From positions 124,001-188,000 of the forward strand of contig NZ_FONG01000013.1 of NCBI RefSeq assembly GCF_900112845.1: a DNA stretch of 64,000 bases, read 5' to 3'. Position 1 is the first letter of the stretch; the number at the start of each line of letters is the position of its first letter. This stretch comes from Actinacidiphila alni. GTDB taxonomy: Bacteria > Actinomycetota > Actinomycetes > Streptomycetales > Streptomycetaceae. The notes under the pieces are model-generated. The model saw nothing but the letters and a program-made list of their open reading frames with translations. It had not been told where the DNA came from and did not search any database. Both the position numbers and the translations under genes were made by a program. Of the stretch, positions 49,870 to 59,351 are shown in pieces.

Positions 49870-50619
49870 CCGGCCGATCGGGGTGAAGCCGCGGCGCGCG
49901 TACCAGGTACGGGGCCAGTCGTCCGGATCGGCGATCAGGAACAGCAGCGGGCAGCCGGCCGCCAGATGCGCCGCGGTGGCCAGATTGATGTCGGCGTAAC
50001 CGCGCCGCACATGGGTCGTCGCCGTCACCACCTCCTCGATCTGCGCGATGCCCTCGACCGGGTCGAGATAGAGGTCGGCCCAGGCGCCGACCGTGCCCTG
50101 GCCGTCCCTGACCGCGAGGAAGCGCACCTGGTCCGCGCCGCGCAGCCGGGCGGCGCGGCGGTCGGTGAGCTGGTGCACGACGCCTTCCTCGGCCTTCGGC
50201 ATCCAGCGCCGGGTCTGCCGCAGCACGGCGGACCGCAGTTCCTCGGCGGCAACGGTCTCGGCCGCCGGGTCGGGAGCCGGCGCGGGGCCCGAGTGCCGCA
50301 TCACCAGCTCCGTCTCGTGCTCGTAGCCCGCGGCGCGCAGCGCCGGAGCGCACAGCACGCCGAATTCGTCGTCGAGCACCGAGATCCGGCGGTGCGGCAG
50401 ATGCCCGAGCGTGCGGTCGGCGAGGCCCGGCAGCGCGTCGGGGGCGACCGACCCGTCCACGACGAGCTGATTGTGCTCGTGCGAGGCGGCGTAGGCGGAG
50501 TTGAGGACCGCGGCGCCACCGGGGATCTCGATCACCCGCTCGGCCTGGCGCCTGGCGAAGGCCGCACGGAAGGACGCGATGCGGAGCAGATCCACGGCGG
50601 AGACCTCGACGGCGGGCAT
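49834..50619 (-). CDS. GNAT-family acetyltransferase
   Basis: The 261-residue protein has an unrecognised N-terminal half (HNQLVVDGSVAPDALPGLADRTLG). The C-terminal GNAT domain has VRFLAVRDGQGTVGAWADLYLD, EEVVTATTHVRRGYADINLATAAHLA (acetyl-CoA loop) and TWYARRGFTPIGRSHVFTR. The acceptor substrate is unknown. ATG 50619 gives a compact start. Confidence 0.88.
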   Translation of the reverse strand: MPAVEVSAVDLLRIASFRAAFARRQAERVIEIPGGAAVLNSAYAASHEHNQLVVDGSVAPDALPGLADRTLGHLPHRRISVLDDEFGVLCAPALRAAGYEHETELVMRHSGPAPAPDPAAETVAAEELRSAVLRQTRRWMPKAEEGVVHQLTDRRAARLRGADQVRFLAVRDGQGTVGAWADLYLDPVEGIAQIEEVVTATTHVRRGYADINLATAAHLAAGCPLLFLIADPDDWPRTWYARRGFTPIGRSHVFTRSATGA

Positions 50620-50844
50620 GCGGCCAGTGTAGGAACACCCGATCAAGCCCCCGCAAGCTGATTTCGGGCCGCGCTGGGCGGCCGCGGCCCCGGCTCCCGC
50701 CGCCCGGGCGCGGCGGCCCGGAAGGCGGTCGGCGTCGGGAGCGGCCGGGGCCGGAGTAGTGACACACGTGGCCGGTGTTGCTTCAATGCGTGGTGCCCGC
50801 GCGCCCGAAAGCGCTTACCGTGCCGCACCATTGGAGCCGCCGTC

Positions 50845-53436
50845 GTGTCGATGTCACGTCGTGTCCTGCTGTCCTCGGTCCCGGCGGCGAGCCTCACCGC
50901 GCTGGTCGCCCCCCTGCGCGCACGGGCCGCGAGCGCACCCGCGGCCCGTACCGCGGGCGAACCCCGCGACGCCGGCGACGACGCGGCCACGCTGCTCGGC
51001 AACACCCTCGCGATCTTCGCCGGCACCGCCGACTCCAACTCCCGCGCCGACGTGGCCGGCAAGCTCGCCGCCATCGAGTCGACCGCCCGCGCCCGGCTCG
51101 CCGCGATGGACACCGCGGAGCCCGGCCAACTCTTCAAGGGCCTGGACCTCGGCACCAGCGACACCAATCTGACGACCTCCTTCCAGTACCTCTACGAGAC
51201 GGCGCTCGCCACCCGGATACCGGGCGCCCCCGCAGGCACCCTCAGCGGCGACGAGAGCGTGGCGCGCCGCGTCGTCGACGGCCTGGCCCTCCTCTACGAC
51301 GGCTACTACGGCGACCAGTCGGCGGGTTACTACGGCAACTGGTTCAACTGGGAGATCGGCATCTCCACGCACGTCACCAAGACGCTGCTGCTCCTGCGGG
51401 ACACCCTGGCCGGCTACCGGCCCGATCTGACCGCGGCCTTCGTCGCCGCGATGGACGGCTATCTGCGCAACGGCAAGAACGGCGACGTCGACCTCGACTC
51501 GCGCTTCCACACCGGCGCCAACCTCGCCGACATCACCACCAACCGCATCCTGCAGGGCGCCCTGCTCGGCGACGACGCCAGGACCTCCAAGGCGATCGCC
51601 GACCAGCTGACCGTATTCGCGACCATCGACCCGTACGACGTGCGGCACGGCGTCACCGACGGCTTCTACGCGGACGGTTCCTTCATCCAGCACGCGTCCG
51701 TCGCCTACACCGGCTCGTACGGCACCGGGCTGCTGACCCGCGTCGTGCAGACCGTGCGGATGCTCGACGGCACCGGCCACGTACAGGGCGACGACCTGAT
51801 CGGGGTCGTGCAGGGCTGGATCGCCGAGGGCTTCGCGCCGCTGATCTTCGAGGGCTGGATGTCGGAGATCGCCAAGGGCCGCGCGGTGTCCAGGACCACC
51901 ACCGGATACGCCGACGTCGCCGTCGTGGTCGAGGCCGTCACCGGGATCTCCGCGTACACCTCGGCCGACGACGCGGCGGCCCTCGGCGGCTATGTCCGCT
52001 TCCTGCGGCAGACCTCGCGCGCCGCGCTCGACCCGCGGAGCTTCGTCTCGCCGACCACCGTCGCCCGCTACGCCGACATCCTCGCCGACACCTCGGCCCC
52101 GGCCCGTGACCTGGTCCCGGCCGCCCACCACGCGGCCTTCAACGCCATGGACAGGACCGTCCACCGCCGCCCAGGCCACGCCTTCGCGCTGTCCCGCAGC
52201 TCCGGCCGGATCAGCAAGTACGAGTACATGAGCGGCGAGAACTTGCTGCCCTGGTTCCAGGGCGAGGGCGCCCATTACCTGTACCTGGCGGGCCAGGACC
52301 AGACCCGGGCCTTCGGCATCGACTACCTCACCGCCGTCTCGCCCTACCAACTGGCCGGTGTCACCGCGCCGGTGGAAACCCGGAAGTCGGTGCCCGAGCT
52401 GTACGGCACCGCCTGGTACGACAATCCGGCGCTGGGCTTCACCTCGTCGTCGGAGTCGCAGAACACCTACGTCTACTTCCCGCTCGCCACCAACGCCTTC
52501 TCCGGCGGCGCCACCCTCGGCGCGTACGGCACGGCCGCCTTCGTCCAGTCCGACGACGCCGCCTACGTCGCCAAGCGGGCGGGGCTGCTACCCGACGACT
52601 TCGTGGTCTACCGCAACGCCGAGGCGACCAAGTCGTGGTTCATGCTCGACGACGAGATCGTGGTCCTCGCCGCGGGCGTCGGCGACCGGGCCGGACGCGC
52701 CGTGACGACGACGATCGACACCCGGATCGCCGATCAGGCCGACACCGTGACACTGACCGGGCGGCTGCACGACGGCGCGCCGTGGTCGGGTACGGGCACG
52801 GCGCCGCTGTCCTGGCTGCGCTTCGCCGACACCGGTCAGGGCACCGCGGTCGGCTACGCCTTCCTCGACGGATTCGCGCGCGGCCACGGCGGCGTACGGC
52901 CGACCGTCGCCCTGGACACGGTGACCCGCAGCCGCCGGACGGTGCGCACCGCCAACCCCGACACCGCCGTGACCAAGCAGGTCTTCGGGGTCCGCGTCGA
53001 ACAGGCCGCGGGCGCACCGCTGTCGGCGATGGCGTACGCCCTCGTGCCGAACGCCACCGAGGCGGCGCTCGCCTCGTACGCGCACGGCCGGCTGACGGTG
53101 CTCGCCAACTCCACCCGGACACAGGCGATCCGGCACCGCGGCCTCGGTCTGCTCGCCGTCAACGCCTTCGCGCCGGGCAGCCACCACGCCGACCGGCTCA
53201 CCCTCGAAGGCCCCGGCTCCGTCGTCCTGCGCGAGGACCGGGACGGGACGGTCGCGATCGCGGTCGCCGACCCGACCACCGCGCGCGACACCGTGACCCT
53301 CACCCTGCACGGCCGCCCGCTGCGCACGGTCACGGCGGACGGCGGTGTGCGGGTGGCCCGGATCCCCGGCGGCACCCGCGTCGAGGTGACGACTCGGCAC
53401 ACCTACGGCCGCAGCCTGCTGGCGACCCTGCGCTGA
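50845..53436 (+). CDS. Secreted PL8 polysaccharide lyase
   Basis: The 863-residue protein has a signal with twin arginines (SRRVLLSSVPAASLTALVAPL). The alpha/alpha toroid (to about residue 400) contains the PL8 catalytic set: Asn near residues 165-168 in NWFNWEIGIS, His283 in GSFIQHASVAYTG and Tyr288. The central beta-sandwich (TYVYFPLATNAFSGGATLGAYG) and C-terminal domains complete the family length. PL8 includes hyaluronate, chondroitin AC and xanthan lyases; the substrate cannot be settled by eye. GTG 50845 has TTGGAG 8 nt upstream. It is monocistronic, ending at a clear terminator. Confidence 0.92.
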   Translation: MSMSRRVLLSSVPAASLTALVAPLRARAASAPAARTAGEPRDAGDDAATLLGNTLAIFAGTADSNSRADVAGKLAAIESTARARLAAMDTAEPGQLFKGLDLGTSDTNLTTSFQYLYETALATRIPGAPAGTLSGDESVARRVVDGLALLYDGYYGDQSAGYYGNWFNWEIGISTHVTKTLLLLRDTLAGYRPDLTAAFVAAMDGYLRNGKNGDVDLDSRFHTGANLADITTNRILQGALLGDDARTSKAIADQLTVFATIDPYDVRHGVTDGFYADGSFIQHASVAYTGSYGTGLLTRVVQTVRMLDGTGHVQGDDLIGVVQGWIAEGFAPLIFEGWMSEIAKGRAVSRTTTGYADVAVVVEAVTGISAYTSADDAAALGGYVRFLRQTSRAALDPRSFVSPTTVARYADILADTSAPARDLVPAAHHAAFNAMDRTVHRRPGHAFALSRSSGRISKYEYMSGENLLPWFQGEGAHYLYLAGQDQTRAFGIDYLTAVSPYQLAGVTAPVETRKSVPELYGTAWYDNPALGFTSSSESQNTYVYFPLATNAFSGGATLGAYGTAAFVQSDDAAYVAKRAGLLPDDFVVYRNAEATKSWFMLDDEIVVLAAGVGDRAGRAVTTTIDTRIADQADTVTLTGRLHDGAPWSGTGTAPLSWLRFADTGQGTAVGYAFLDGFARGHGGVRPTVALDTVTRSRRTVRTANPDTAVTKQVFGVRVEQAAGAPLSAMAYALVPNATEAALASYAHGRLTVLANSTRTQAIRHRGLGLLAVNAFAPGSHHADRLTLEGPGSVVLREDRDGTVAIAVADPTTARDTVTLTLHGRPLRTVTADGGVRVARIPGGTRVEVTTRHTYGRSLLATLR

Positions 53437-53451
53437 CGCTGTTCCTCCCGC

Positions 53452-53494
53452 GAACGCCCCGCCGGCTCACCCGAGCCGAGGCGGGGCGTTCTTT
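53452..53494 (+). terminator. Rho-independent terminator after PL8
   Basis: A perfect 12-bp stem, GAACGCCCCGCC (53452-53463) with GGCGGGGCGTTC (53480-53491), is followed by TTT. It lies 15 bp after the lyase stop. Confidence 0.85.
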
Positions 53495-53540
53495 GTGCCG
53501 CCCGGCGGTCGCCGTACCGGGCAGTCCGATGCTTCCGGGG

Positions 53541-53566
53541 CTTACTTGGGATCTTCCGTGAGTAAG
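53541..53566. promoter_or_regulatory. Inverted repeat CTTACT-N14-AGTAAG, candidate operator
   Basis: The perfect 6-bp arms (53541-53546 and 53561-53566) lie in the AT-rich patch about 210 bp before the GH87-like gene. The spacing is wide for a simple dyad, so a direct role is uncertain. Confidence 0.4.
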
Positions 53567-53773
53567 TACAGATTCAGCAAAGATAAGTTCGGATATTGCG
53601 CTGGAGTGTCCACGACATTACGGTTCCACTGCGCCGCCCGGCCCAGCCCCGTGTTCCGCCGCTCCCCCCCCCCCGCTTCCCCGCCGCTCCTCCTCGAGGC
53701 TTCGCCCCGCCGTCGTACGGCCGCCCACGGCGCACTCCGGCCCTCCGTGTCGTGTTGTCGAAAGGAACAGACG

Positions 53774-56700
53774 TTGTTCCAGCCCATGAGATCCCTGCGG
53801 CGCACCGTCGCCGTCGCCGGCGCCGGCGCGCTGATCGGCGCCGCGGGCGTCATCGCCCTCGCGGCGCCACCGGCCGCCGCCGCCACAGCGACCGGCGGCA
53901 GCGGCGCGAGCCTGCCCTACGTCGAGGTGCAGGCGGAGAACTCCGCCACCAACGGCACGGCCATCGGCCCGAGTTTCGCGGCCGGGCAGCTCGCCGACGA
54001 GGCGTCCTACCGCAAGGCCGTGACCCTGTCGGGCAGCGGAAAGTACGTCACCTTCACCACCCCGGTGGCGACCAACTCGATCGACTTCCGCTACAGCATC
54101 CCGGACGGCTCCGGCGGCTCGGTCTACACCGCGCCCCTGTCGTTCGCCATCAACGGCACCGCGCAGCCCGACTTCACCCTGACCAACGCCTACAGCTGGT
54201 ACTACGGCAGCTACCCGTTCACCAACACCCCGGGCAGCAACCCGCACCACTTCTACGACGAGGCCCACCGCCTGCTGCCGCAGACGTATCCGGCCGGCAC
54301 CACCTTCACCCTCCAGACCAGCGGCGGCAGCGCCGCCACCACCATCGACTTCGCCGACTTCGAACAGGTCGGGGCGGCGCTCCCGCAGCCGGCCGGCTCG
54401 GTGTCGGTGACCAGCCAGGGCGCGGACGCCACGGGGGCGGCCGACTCCACCAGCGCCTTCAACGCGGCGATCAGCGCGGCCGGACCCGGCGGCACCGTGT
54501 GGATACCGCCGGGCACGTACAAGATCCCCCGCCACATCACGGTCAACAACGTCACCGTCACCGGCGCGGGCATGTGGTACTCGACGGTGACCGGTGCGGC
54601 GCCCGGCTTCTACGGCCTCGGCGAACCGGACAGCTGCGGCGTCGGCGGCAACCGCGGCGTCAGCAGCAATGTCCACCTCGCCAACTTCGCGATCTTCGGG
54701 CAGGTCGGCGAGCGCAACGACTGCGACCAGGTCAACGGCATCGGCGGCGCGATGAGCAACTCCAGCGTGTCGAGCCTGTGGATCGACCACATGAAGGTCG
54801 GCGCCTGGATGGACGGGCCGATGGACAAGCTGACGCTCAGCGGCCTGCGCATCCGCGACACCACCGCCGACGGCATCAACTTCCACGGCGGCGTCACCAA
54901 TTCGACGGTGACCAACAGCGGGATCCGCAACACCGGTGACGACGGCATCGCCACCTGGGCGGACTCCGCGCTCGGCGCCGACGCCAACGACACCATCTCC
55001 CACAACACCGTCGAGACGCAGATCCTCGCCAACGGCATCGCGATCTACGGCGGCCACGACAACACCGTCACCGGCAATCTGGTCCGCGACACCGGACTCG
55101 CGCAGGGCGGCGGCATCCATGTCGGCCAGCGCTTCACCTCCACCCCGGTCGGCACCACCACCATCTCCGACAACACCATCGTCCGCGCCGGCAGCCTCGA
55201 CCCGAACTGGCAGTTCGGTGTCGGCGCGCTGTGGTTCGACGGCAGCCAGGGCGCCATCACCGGCCCGATCAACGTCTCCAACGCACTCATCCAGCAGAGC
55301 CCCTACGAGGCCGTGCAATGGGTCGAGGGCACCGTCAGCGGGGTCGACCTCAACAATGTGACGATCGCCGGCGCCGGCACCTTCGCACTCCAGGAACAGA
55401 CCGGCGGCGCCGCGAAGTTCACCAATGTCACCGCGACCGGAATCGGCGCCGGTTCCCCCGTCTACAGCTGTGAGGGCGGCAATTTCGCCGTCACCGACGG
55501 CGGCGGCAACTCGGGCATCAGCGGCACGCCCCTGTGCGGCGGCTTCCCCGCCCCCGTCTTCCCGCCCTACCCGGCCGAGGGCGTGACCGCCAGCCCCAGC
55601 GCCCTCAACTTCGGCTCGGTCGCCACCGGTTCGACCAGCGCGGCGCAGACCGTCACCGTCAGCAACCCGACCAATGCCGCGGCCGCCGTCTCCTCGGTCA
55701 CCGCCTCCGGCGACTTCTCGCAGACCAACACCTGCGGCAACTCGATCCCGGCGAACGGCTCCTGCACCGTCGGCGTGAAATTCGCGCCGACCGCGGCCGG
55801 CGCGCGCAGCGGCACCCTCACCGTCAACGCAGGCGGCACCACCGACACCGTCGCGCTGTCCGGCACCGGCACCGCGCCCGGGCCGATCCTCGGCACCAAC
55901 CCGGCGAGCCTGGCCTTCGGCGCCACCGTCGTCGGCGCCACGGCCGCGCCGCAGACCGTGACCGTCACCAACTCCGGCACCACCACGGCCACGATCTCGG
56001 CGGTCGCCGCGACCGGCGACTTCACTCAGACCAACAACTGCGGCTCGGTCGCGGTCGGTTCGTCCTGCGCCGTCACCGTCACCTTCAAGCCGACGACCGG
56101 CGGTACGCGCGGCGGCACCCTGACCCTGACCAGCAACGCCAACAACAGCCCGACCACCGTCGCGCTGTCCGGCAGCGGCATCGACAGCAGCACCGACGTC
56201 GCGGCCGGCCGCCCGGCCACCGCGAGTTCCACCAACGGCACCTTCGCGCCGGGCAATGTCACCGACGCCGACGCCTCCACCTACTGGGAGAGCGCCAACG
56301 GCGCCTTCCCGCAGTGGGTCCAGGTCGACCTCGGCCAGAACACCAGCATCGGCAAGACCGTACTGAAGCTGCCGCCGTCGACCGCCTGGGCGACCCGCAG
56401 CGAGACGCTGTCCGTGCAGGGCTCCACCGACGGCACCTCCTTCAGCACCCTGTCGGCCTCCGCCGCCCGCACCTTCGACCCGAACGCCAACAACAACACG
56501 GTGACCATCACCTTCCCCGCGGCCACCGCCCGCTACGTCCGGATCAACGTCACCGCCAACACCGGCTGGAACGCGGCCCAGTTGTCCGCCCTCCAGGTCT
56601 TCCCGAGCGGCGGGAGCAACCCGTCGACGGCGACTCTCGCGGTCGCCCCGACCTCACTCAGCTTCGCCTCGCAGGCACCCGGCACCACCAGCGCCGCGCA

Positions 56701-57355
56701 GAATGTGACGGTCAGCAACACCGGGACCGCCGCCGCGTCGATCTCCTCGGTCACCGCCTCCGGCGACTTCTCGCAGACCAACACCTGCGGCACCTCGCTC
56801 GCGGCGGGTGCCACCTGCACCGTCGGCGTGAAGTTCACCCCGACCGCGGCAGGCACCCGCACCGGCACCCTCACCATCAGCGGCAACGCCTCCAACAGCC
56901 CCACCACGGTCGCGCTGACCGGCACCGGCAGCGGCACCGTGAGCACCAACCTGGCGGCGGGCAAGGCCACCGCCGAGTCCAGCCACGCCGACGTCTACCC
57001 GTCCTCGCACGTCACCGACGGCGACCGCAACAGCTACTGGGAGAGCGCCAACAACGCCTTCCCGCAGTGGGTGCAGGTCGACCTCGGCGCCGCGCAGAGC
57101 GCCTCCCGCGTCGTCCTCCAACTGCCGTCGGGCTGGGGCGCCCGCAACCAGACGCTGTCGCTGTCGGGCAGCACCGACGGCAGCAGCTTCAGCACACTGA
57201 AATCCTCCGCCACCTACTCCTTCACCCCGGCCGCCGACAACACCGTCACGATCACCTTCCCCGCGTCCACCCAGCGGTACTTCCGGGTGACCGTCACGGC
57301 CAACACCGGCTGGCCCGCCGGCCAGATCTCCGAATTCCAGGTCTGGAACAGCTGA
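53774..57355 (+). CDS. Large secreted GH87-like alpha-1,3-glucanase/mycodextranase-type beta-helix enzyme
   Basis: The 1193-residue protein has a signal peptide (TVAVAGAGALIGAAGVIALAAPPAAA) and an N-terminal CBM35-like module (YVEVQAENSATNGTAIG). The beta-helix barrel has the GH87-type core QVNGIGGAMSNSSVSSLWIDH, WMDGPMDKLTLSG, TADGINFHGG and IRNTGDDGIATW. The C-terminal half carries two choice-of-anchor-D Ig-like domains, a discoidin (F5/8C) module, a third anchor domain and a second discoidin module. It probably attacks fungal or bacterial alpha-glucan. The start is set at TTG 53774 because AAAGGAA lies 7 nt upstream; ATG 53786 is 19 nt from that site. Confidence 0.85.
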   Translation: MFQPMRSLRRTVAVAGAGALIGAAGVIALAAPPAAAATATGGSGASLPYVEVQAENSATNGTAIGPSFAAGQLADEASYRKAVTLSGSGKYVTFTTPVATNSIDFRYSIPDGSGGSVYTAPLSFAINGTAQPDFTLTNAYSWYYGSYPFTNTPGSNPHHFYDEAHRLLPQTYPAGTTFTLQTSGGSAATTIDFADFEQVGAALPQPAGSVSVTSQGADATGAADSTSAFNAAISAAGPGGTVWIPPGTYKIPRHITVNNVTVTGAGMWYSTVTGAAPGFYGLGEPDSCGVGGNRGVSSNVHLANFAIFGQVGERNDCDQVNGIGGAMSNSSVSSLWIDHMKVGAWMDGPMDKLTLSGLRIRDTTADGINFHGGVTNSTVTNSGIRNTGDDGIATWADSALGADANDTISHNTVETQILANGIAIYGGHDNTVTGNLVRDTGLAQGGGIHVGQRFTSTPVGTTTISDNTIVRAGSLDPNWQFGVGALWFDGSQGAITGPINVSNALIQQSPYEAVQWVEGTVSGVDLNNVTIAGAGTFALQEQTGGAAKFTNVTATGIGAGSPVYSCEGGNFAVTDGGGNSGISGTPLCGGFPAPVFPPYPAEGVTASPSALNFGSVATGSTSAAQTVTVSNPTNAAAAVSSVTASGDFSQTNTCGNSIPANGSCTVGVKFAPTAAGARSGTLTVNAGGTTDTVALSGTGTAPGPILGTNPASLAFGATVVGATAAPQTVTVTNSGTTTATISAVAATGDFTQTNNCGSVAVGSSCAVTVTFKPTTGGTRGGTLTLTSNANNSPTTVALSGSGIDSSTDVAAGRPATASSTNGTFAPGNVTDADASTYWESANGAFPQWVQVDLGQNTSIGKTVLKLPPSTAWATRSETLSVQGSTDGTSFSTLSASAARTFDPNANNNTVTITFPAATARYVRINVTANTGWNAAQLSALQVFPSGGSNPSTATLAVAPTSLSFASQAPGTTSAAQNVTVSNTGTAAASISSVTASGDFSQTNTCGTSLAAGATCTVGVKFTPTAAGTRTGTLTISGNASNSPTTVALTGTGSGTVSTNLAAGKATAESSHADVYPSSHVTDGDRNSYWESANNAFPQWVQVDLGAAQSASRVVLQLPSGWGARNQTLSLSGSTDGSSFSTLKSSATYSFTPAADNTVTITFPASTQRYFRVTVTANTGWPAGQISEFQVWNS
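55689..55739 (+). repeat. 51-bp exact repeat, first copy (anchor domain 1)
   Basis: This 51-bp stretch is identical to 56742-56792. Both encode SSVTASGDFSQTNTCG in anchor-D domains of the same protein. Flanking codons differ, so the identity suggests recent duplication or gene conversion. Confidence 0.9.
56742..56792 (+). repeat. 51-bp exact repeat, second copy (anchor domain 3)
   Basis: Identical to 55689-55739. The two discoidin modules show similar near-identity (YWESANGAFPQWVQVDLG near 56283 and YWESANNAFPQWVQVDLG near 57034). Confidence 0.9.
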
Positions 57356-57393
57356 CCGGGACCTGACCGGGATCTGACCGGGACCTGTGCCCG

Positions 57394-57428
57394 ACCGGCC
57401 CCTCACGCCTGGTGCGTGAGGGGCCGGT
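57394..57428 (+). terminator. Strong hairpin after the GH87-like gene
   Basis: A perfect 15-bp stem (57394-57408 with 57414-57428) and a 5-nt loop lie 39 bp after the stop. There is no T run, as is frequent for Streptomyces terminators. A direct repeat of TGACCGGGA(C/T)CTG precedes it. Confidence 0.75.
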
Positions 57429-57608
57429 GGCGTTCCCGGGACACCGGCCCGGCGCGGCGGCCGGACAGCGGGGGAGCATCTTAGGCCCTGCACGGTCATG
57501 TACCGCTGGAAAATGCCAGAAACCCCCGGGACGGGTGCCACCGTCCGTAACCTGTCGGTCACCGCCGAGCGTCGGCGGGCCATCAGGGTACGCACGGAGG
57601 GGAGCCGG

Positions 57609-58031
57609 GTGTCCGGGATCGACGAGTGCCTGCGCGAGGCCATGACGCTGCCGGGAGCACGCGGCGCGGCCCTGGTCGAATGGATCAGCGGGCTCTCGCT
57701 CGGCCGGGTCGGCGAAACACCCGGCGGCGACCCGGAGGCGGCCGCCGCCGAAGCCGCGGAACTTGCCCGCATGGCCGTGGAGCACGGGGTGTTCGAGCCC
57801 GCGGAAACTCTCGACGGACCATCAGGACCCGGTGCGCAGGACACCGGGAAGGGCCTGCCGGTCGAGGACGTCATCCTCGTCACCCGCACCGGCTACCACC
57901 TGCTGCGCTACGTCGAGGCACCCTTCGACGGCGGGGTGTTCCTGCACCTGTGGCTCGACCGGGACCAGGCCAATCTCGCCCTCGCCATGCGGCACGTACG
58001 CGACCTCGCCGAGCGGCTGGTGCTGGTGTGA
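57609..58031 (+). CDS. Roadblock/LC7-like protein 1
   Basis: The 140-residue protein starts VSGIDECLREAMTLPGARGAALVEWISGLSLG, which is the alpha-beta opening of Roadblock/LC7 domains. It continues with LARMAVEHG, VEDVILVTRTGYHLLRYVE and FLHLWLDRDQANLALAMRHVRDL. Such domains form dimers that bind small GTPases or kinases. GTG 57609 follows GGAGGGGAG. The GTGA overlap with the next gene indicates tight coupling. It is about 35% similar by eye to the Roadblock protein at 59465, including the shared ANLA(L/M)A segment. Confidence 0.85.
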   Translation: MSGIDECLREAMTLPGARGAALVEWISGLSLGRVGETPGGDPEAAAAEAAELARMAVEHGVFEPAETLDGPSGPGAQDTGKGLPVEDVILVTRTGYHLLRYVEAPFDGGVFLHLWLDRDQANLALAMRHVRDLAERLVLV

Positions 58032-58840
58032 CCGGCGGCGCGAACAGCGGCGGCGCGCCCGCGGGCGGCGCACTGTCCCCGATGCTGCTCCGTCTCGCCG
58101 AGGCGGGCGCGACCGGCGCCCTGCTCAGGGACACCGGAGCGCTCTATCTGTCGGACGGCGCGGTGGTGCACGCCGAGAGCCCCGCGGCGCCGGGCATCGA
58201 CATCCTGCTGACGGCCGGCGGGCGGCTGCGGCCCGAGGTCTGGCAGGAAGCGGTGGACGCCGCGGGCGCCCGCTGCCGGATCGCCCGCCACCTGCTGGAC
58301 CACCGCCGGATCTCCGCCGCGGAACTGGAGATCAGCCATCTGGAGGCGCTGTACGACGCGGCCTACTTCGTGCTCGGCCCCGGCGGCGGCCCGAGCCGCT
58401 TCCGGCACGGCGCCGTCCACTGGTTCGGCGCCCTGCGCCCGGTCCAGGTGGGCGAGGTGGAACGCGAGACACACCGCCGCCGCGGACTGCTCGACGCGCT
58501 GTGGCCGTATCCGCAGCTCGACACCGCCCCGGTGGTCCGCCGCCGTGCCGCGCGGCTGCCGCCCGTGCCCCGGCGGCAGCGGGCCCTGCTCGAACTGGCC
58601 GACGGCGTACGCACCCCGCCCGCCATCGCCGCCACGCTCGGCAGACCCGCCTTCCACGCGCTGGTCGGCATCCGCCGGCTGGCCGCCGCCGGGCACTGCG
58701 AGACCCCGGCGCCGCCGGCCGGCAGGGGCGTCGGCCCCGGCCCCGGCTTGCGGCTGCCCTACGAGGCCGGGATCCCGCCGGGACCCCCGGACGTCGGCAC
58801 GCTCCGCAGGGTTCTCGACGGCTTGGAGGCACGACTGTGA
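58028..58840 (+). CDS. DUF4388-like protein with C-terminal winged-helix segment
   Basis: The 270-residue protein opens with LRLAEAGATGALLRDTGALYLSDGAVVHAES, resembling the DUF4388/PATAN pattern in which a small beta unit reads ...L.L..G.I.HA. A middle region (ISAAELEISHLEALYDAAYFVLG) is predicted helical. Residues about 185-235 (RRQRALLELADGVRTPPAIAATLG, FHALVGIRRLAAAGHCE) look like a winged helix-turn-helix. It could therefore be a DNA-binding or scaffold output of the Roadblock proteins. GTG 58028 overlaps the previous stop. The assignment is by pattern only. Confidence 0.7.
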   Translation: MTGGANSGGAPAGGALSPMLLRLAEAGATGALLRDTGALYLSDGAVVHAESPAAPGIDILLTAGGRLRPEVWQEAVDAAGARCRIARHLLDHRRISAAELEISHLEALYDAAYFVLGPGGGPSRFRHGAVHWFGALRPVQVGEVERETHRRRGLLDALWPYPQLDTAPVVRRRAARLPPVPRRQRALLELADGVRTPPAIAATLGRPAFHALVGIRRLAAAGHCETPAPPAGRGVGPGPGLRLPYEAGIPPGPPDVGTLRRVLDGLEARL

Positions 58841-58949
58841 ACCGCACTCCCGCCCACCGCCACCGGACCGGGACCGCACAGCCATGAGGCGCGCCGTGGG
58901 CCGGCGCGCCGATCGACGGAACGTGCGGAGCCAGGAGAGGAGACAACTG

Positions 58950-59351
58950 ATGGCGCAGGAAGCCGAGGTGCGCGAGGAACTGCGCCGGCTGAGGACCCGG
59001 CTGCCGCACGCGACCGGCGCCCTGGTGGCCGTCGTGGACGGCCTGGTGCTCGCCCAGGACGCGGACACCGTGGAGGCCGAGGCCGCCGCGGCACTGACCG
59101 CCGCCGCCCTCGGCGTCGGCCTGCGACTGACCGACGCGGCCGGCCACGGCACCTTCCGCGAACTGCTGGTCCGCGGCGAGCACGGCTATGTCGCCATCTA
59201 CGCGGCGGGCACCGCCTGTGTGCTCACCGTCCTGGCCGGCCCCGAGGTCAATGTGGGCCGGCTGCACATGGAGGCCCGCCGTTCGGGAGCGCACATCGCG
59301 CACCTGGTCGACGGCGCCACCGACGTACGGGAGGACGCCCCGACGCCATGA
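58950..59351 (+). CDS. Roadblock/LC7-like protein 2
   Basis: The 133-residue protein has LPHATGALVAVVDGLVLAQDADTVEAEAAAALTAAALG, FRELLVRGEHGYVAIYAAGTACVLTVLAG and NVGRLHMEARRSGAHIAHLV. These are typical of the actinobacterial Roadblock group seen in conservons. ATG 58950 follows GGAGAGGAG. It lies 109 bp after the DUF4388-like gene and 113 bp before the next Roadblock gene. Confidence 0.88.
   Translation: MAQEAEVREELRRLRTRLPHATGALVAVVDGLVLAQDADTVEAEAAAALTAAALGVGLRLTDAAGHGTFRELLVRGEHGYVAIYAAGTACVLTVLAGPEVNVGRLHMEARRSGAHIAHLVDGATDVREDAPTP

Larger units (their letters stand above)
53437..53773. other. Intergenic region PL8 / GH87-like gene
   Basis: After the PL8 terminator, 53541-53600 is markedly AT-richer than its surroundings and is the likely promoter/operator zone of the next gene. 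It contains a 6-bp inverted repeat and the TAAGT-type motifs GTAAGTACA and ATAAGTTCG. The 53640-53750 leader is GC-rich and not coding. Confidence 0.55.

Noticed and set aside
50854..52350. A 498-residue frame antisense to the PL8 lyase
   Set aside because: The plus strand has the complete catalytic set of PL8; the antisense product is a Gly/Val/Arg shadow.
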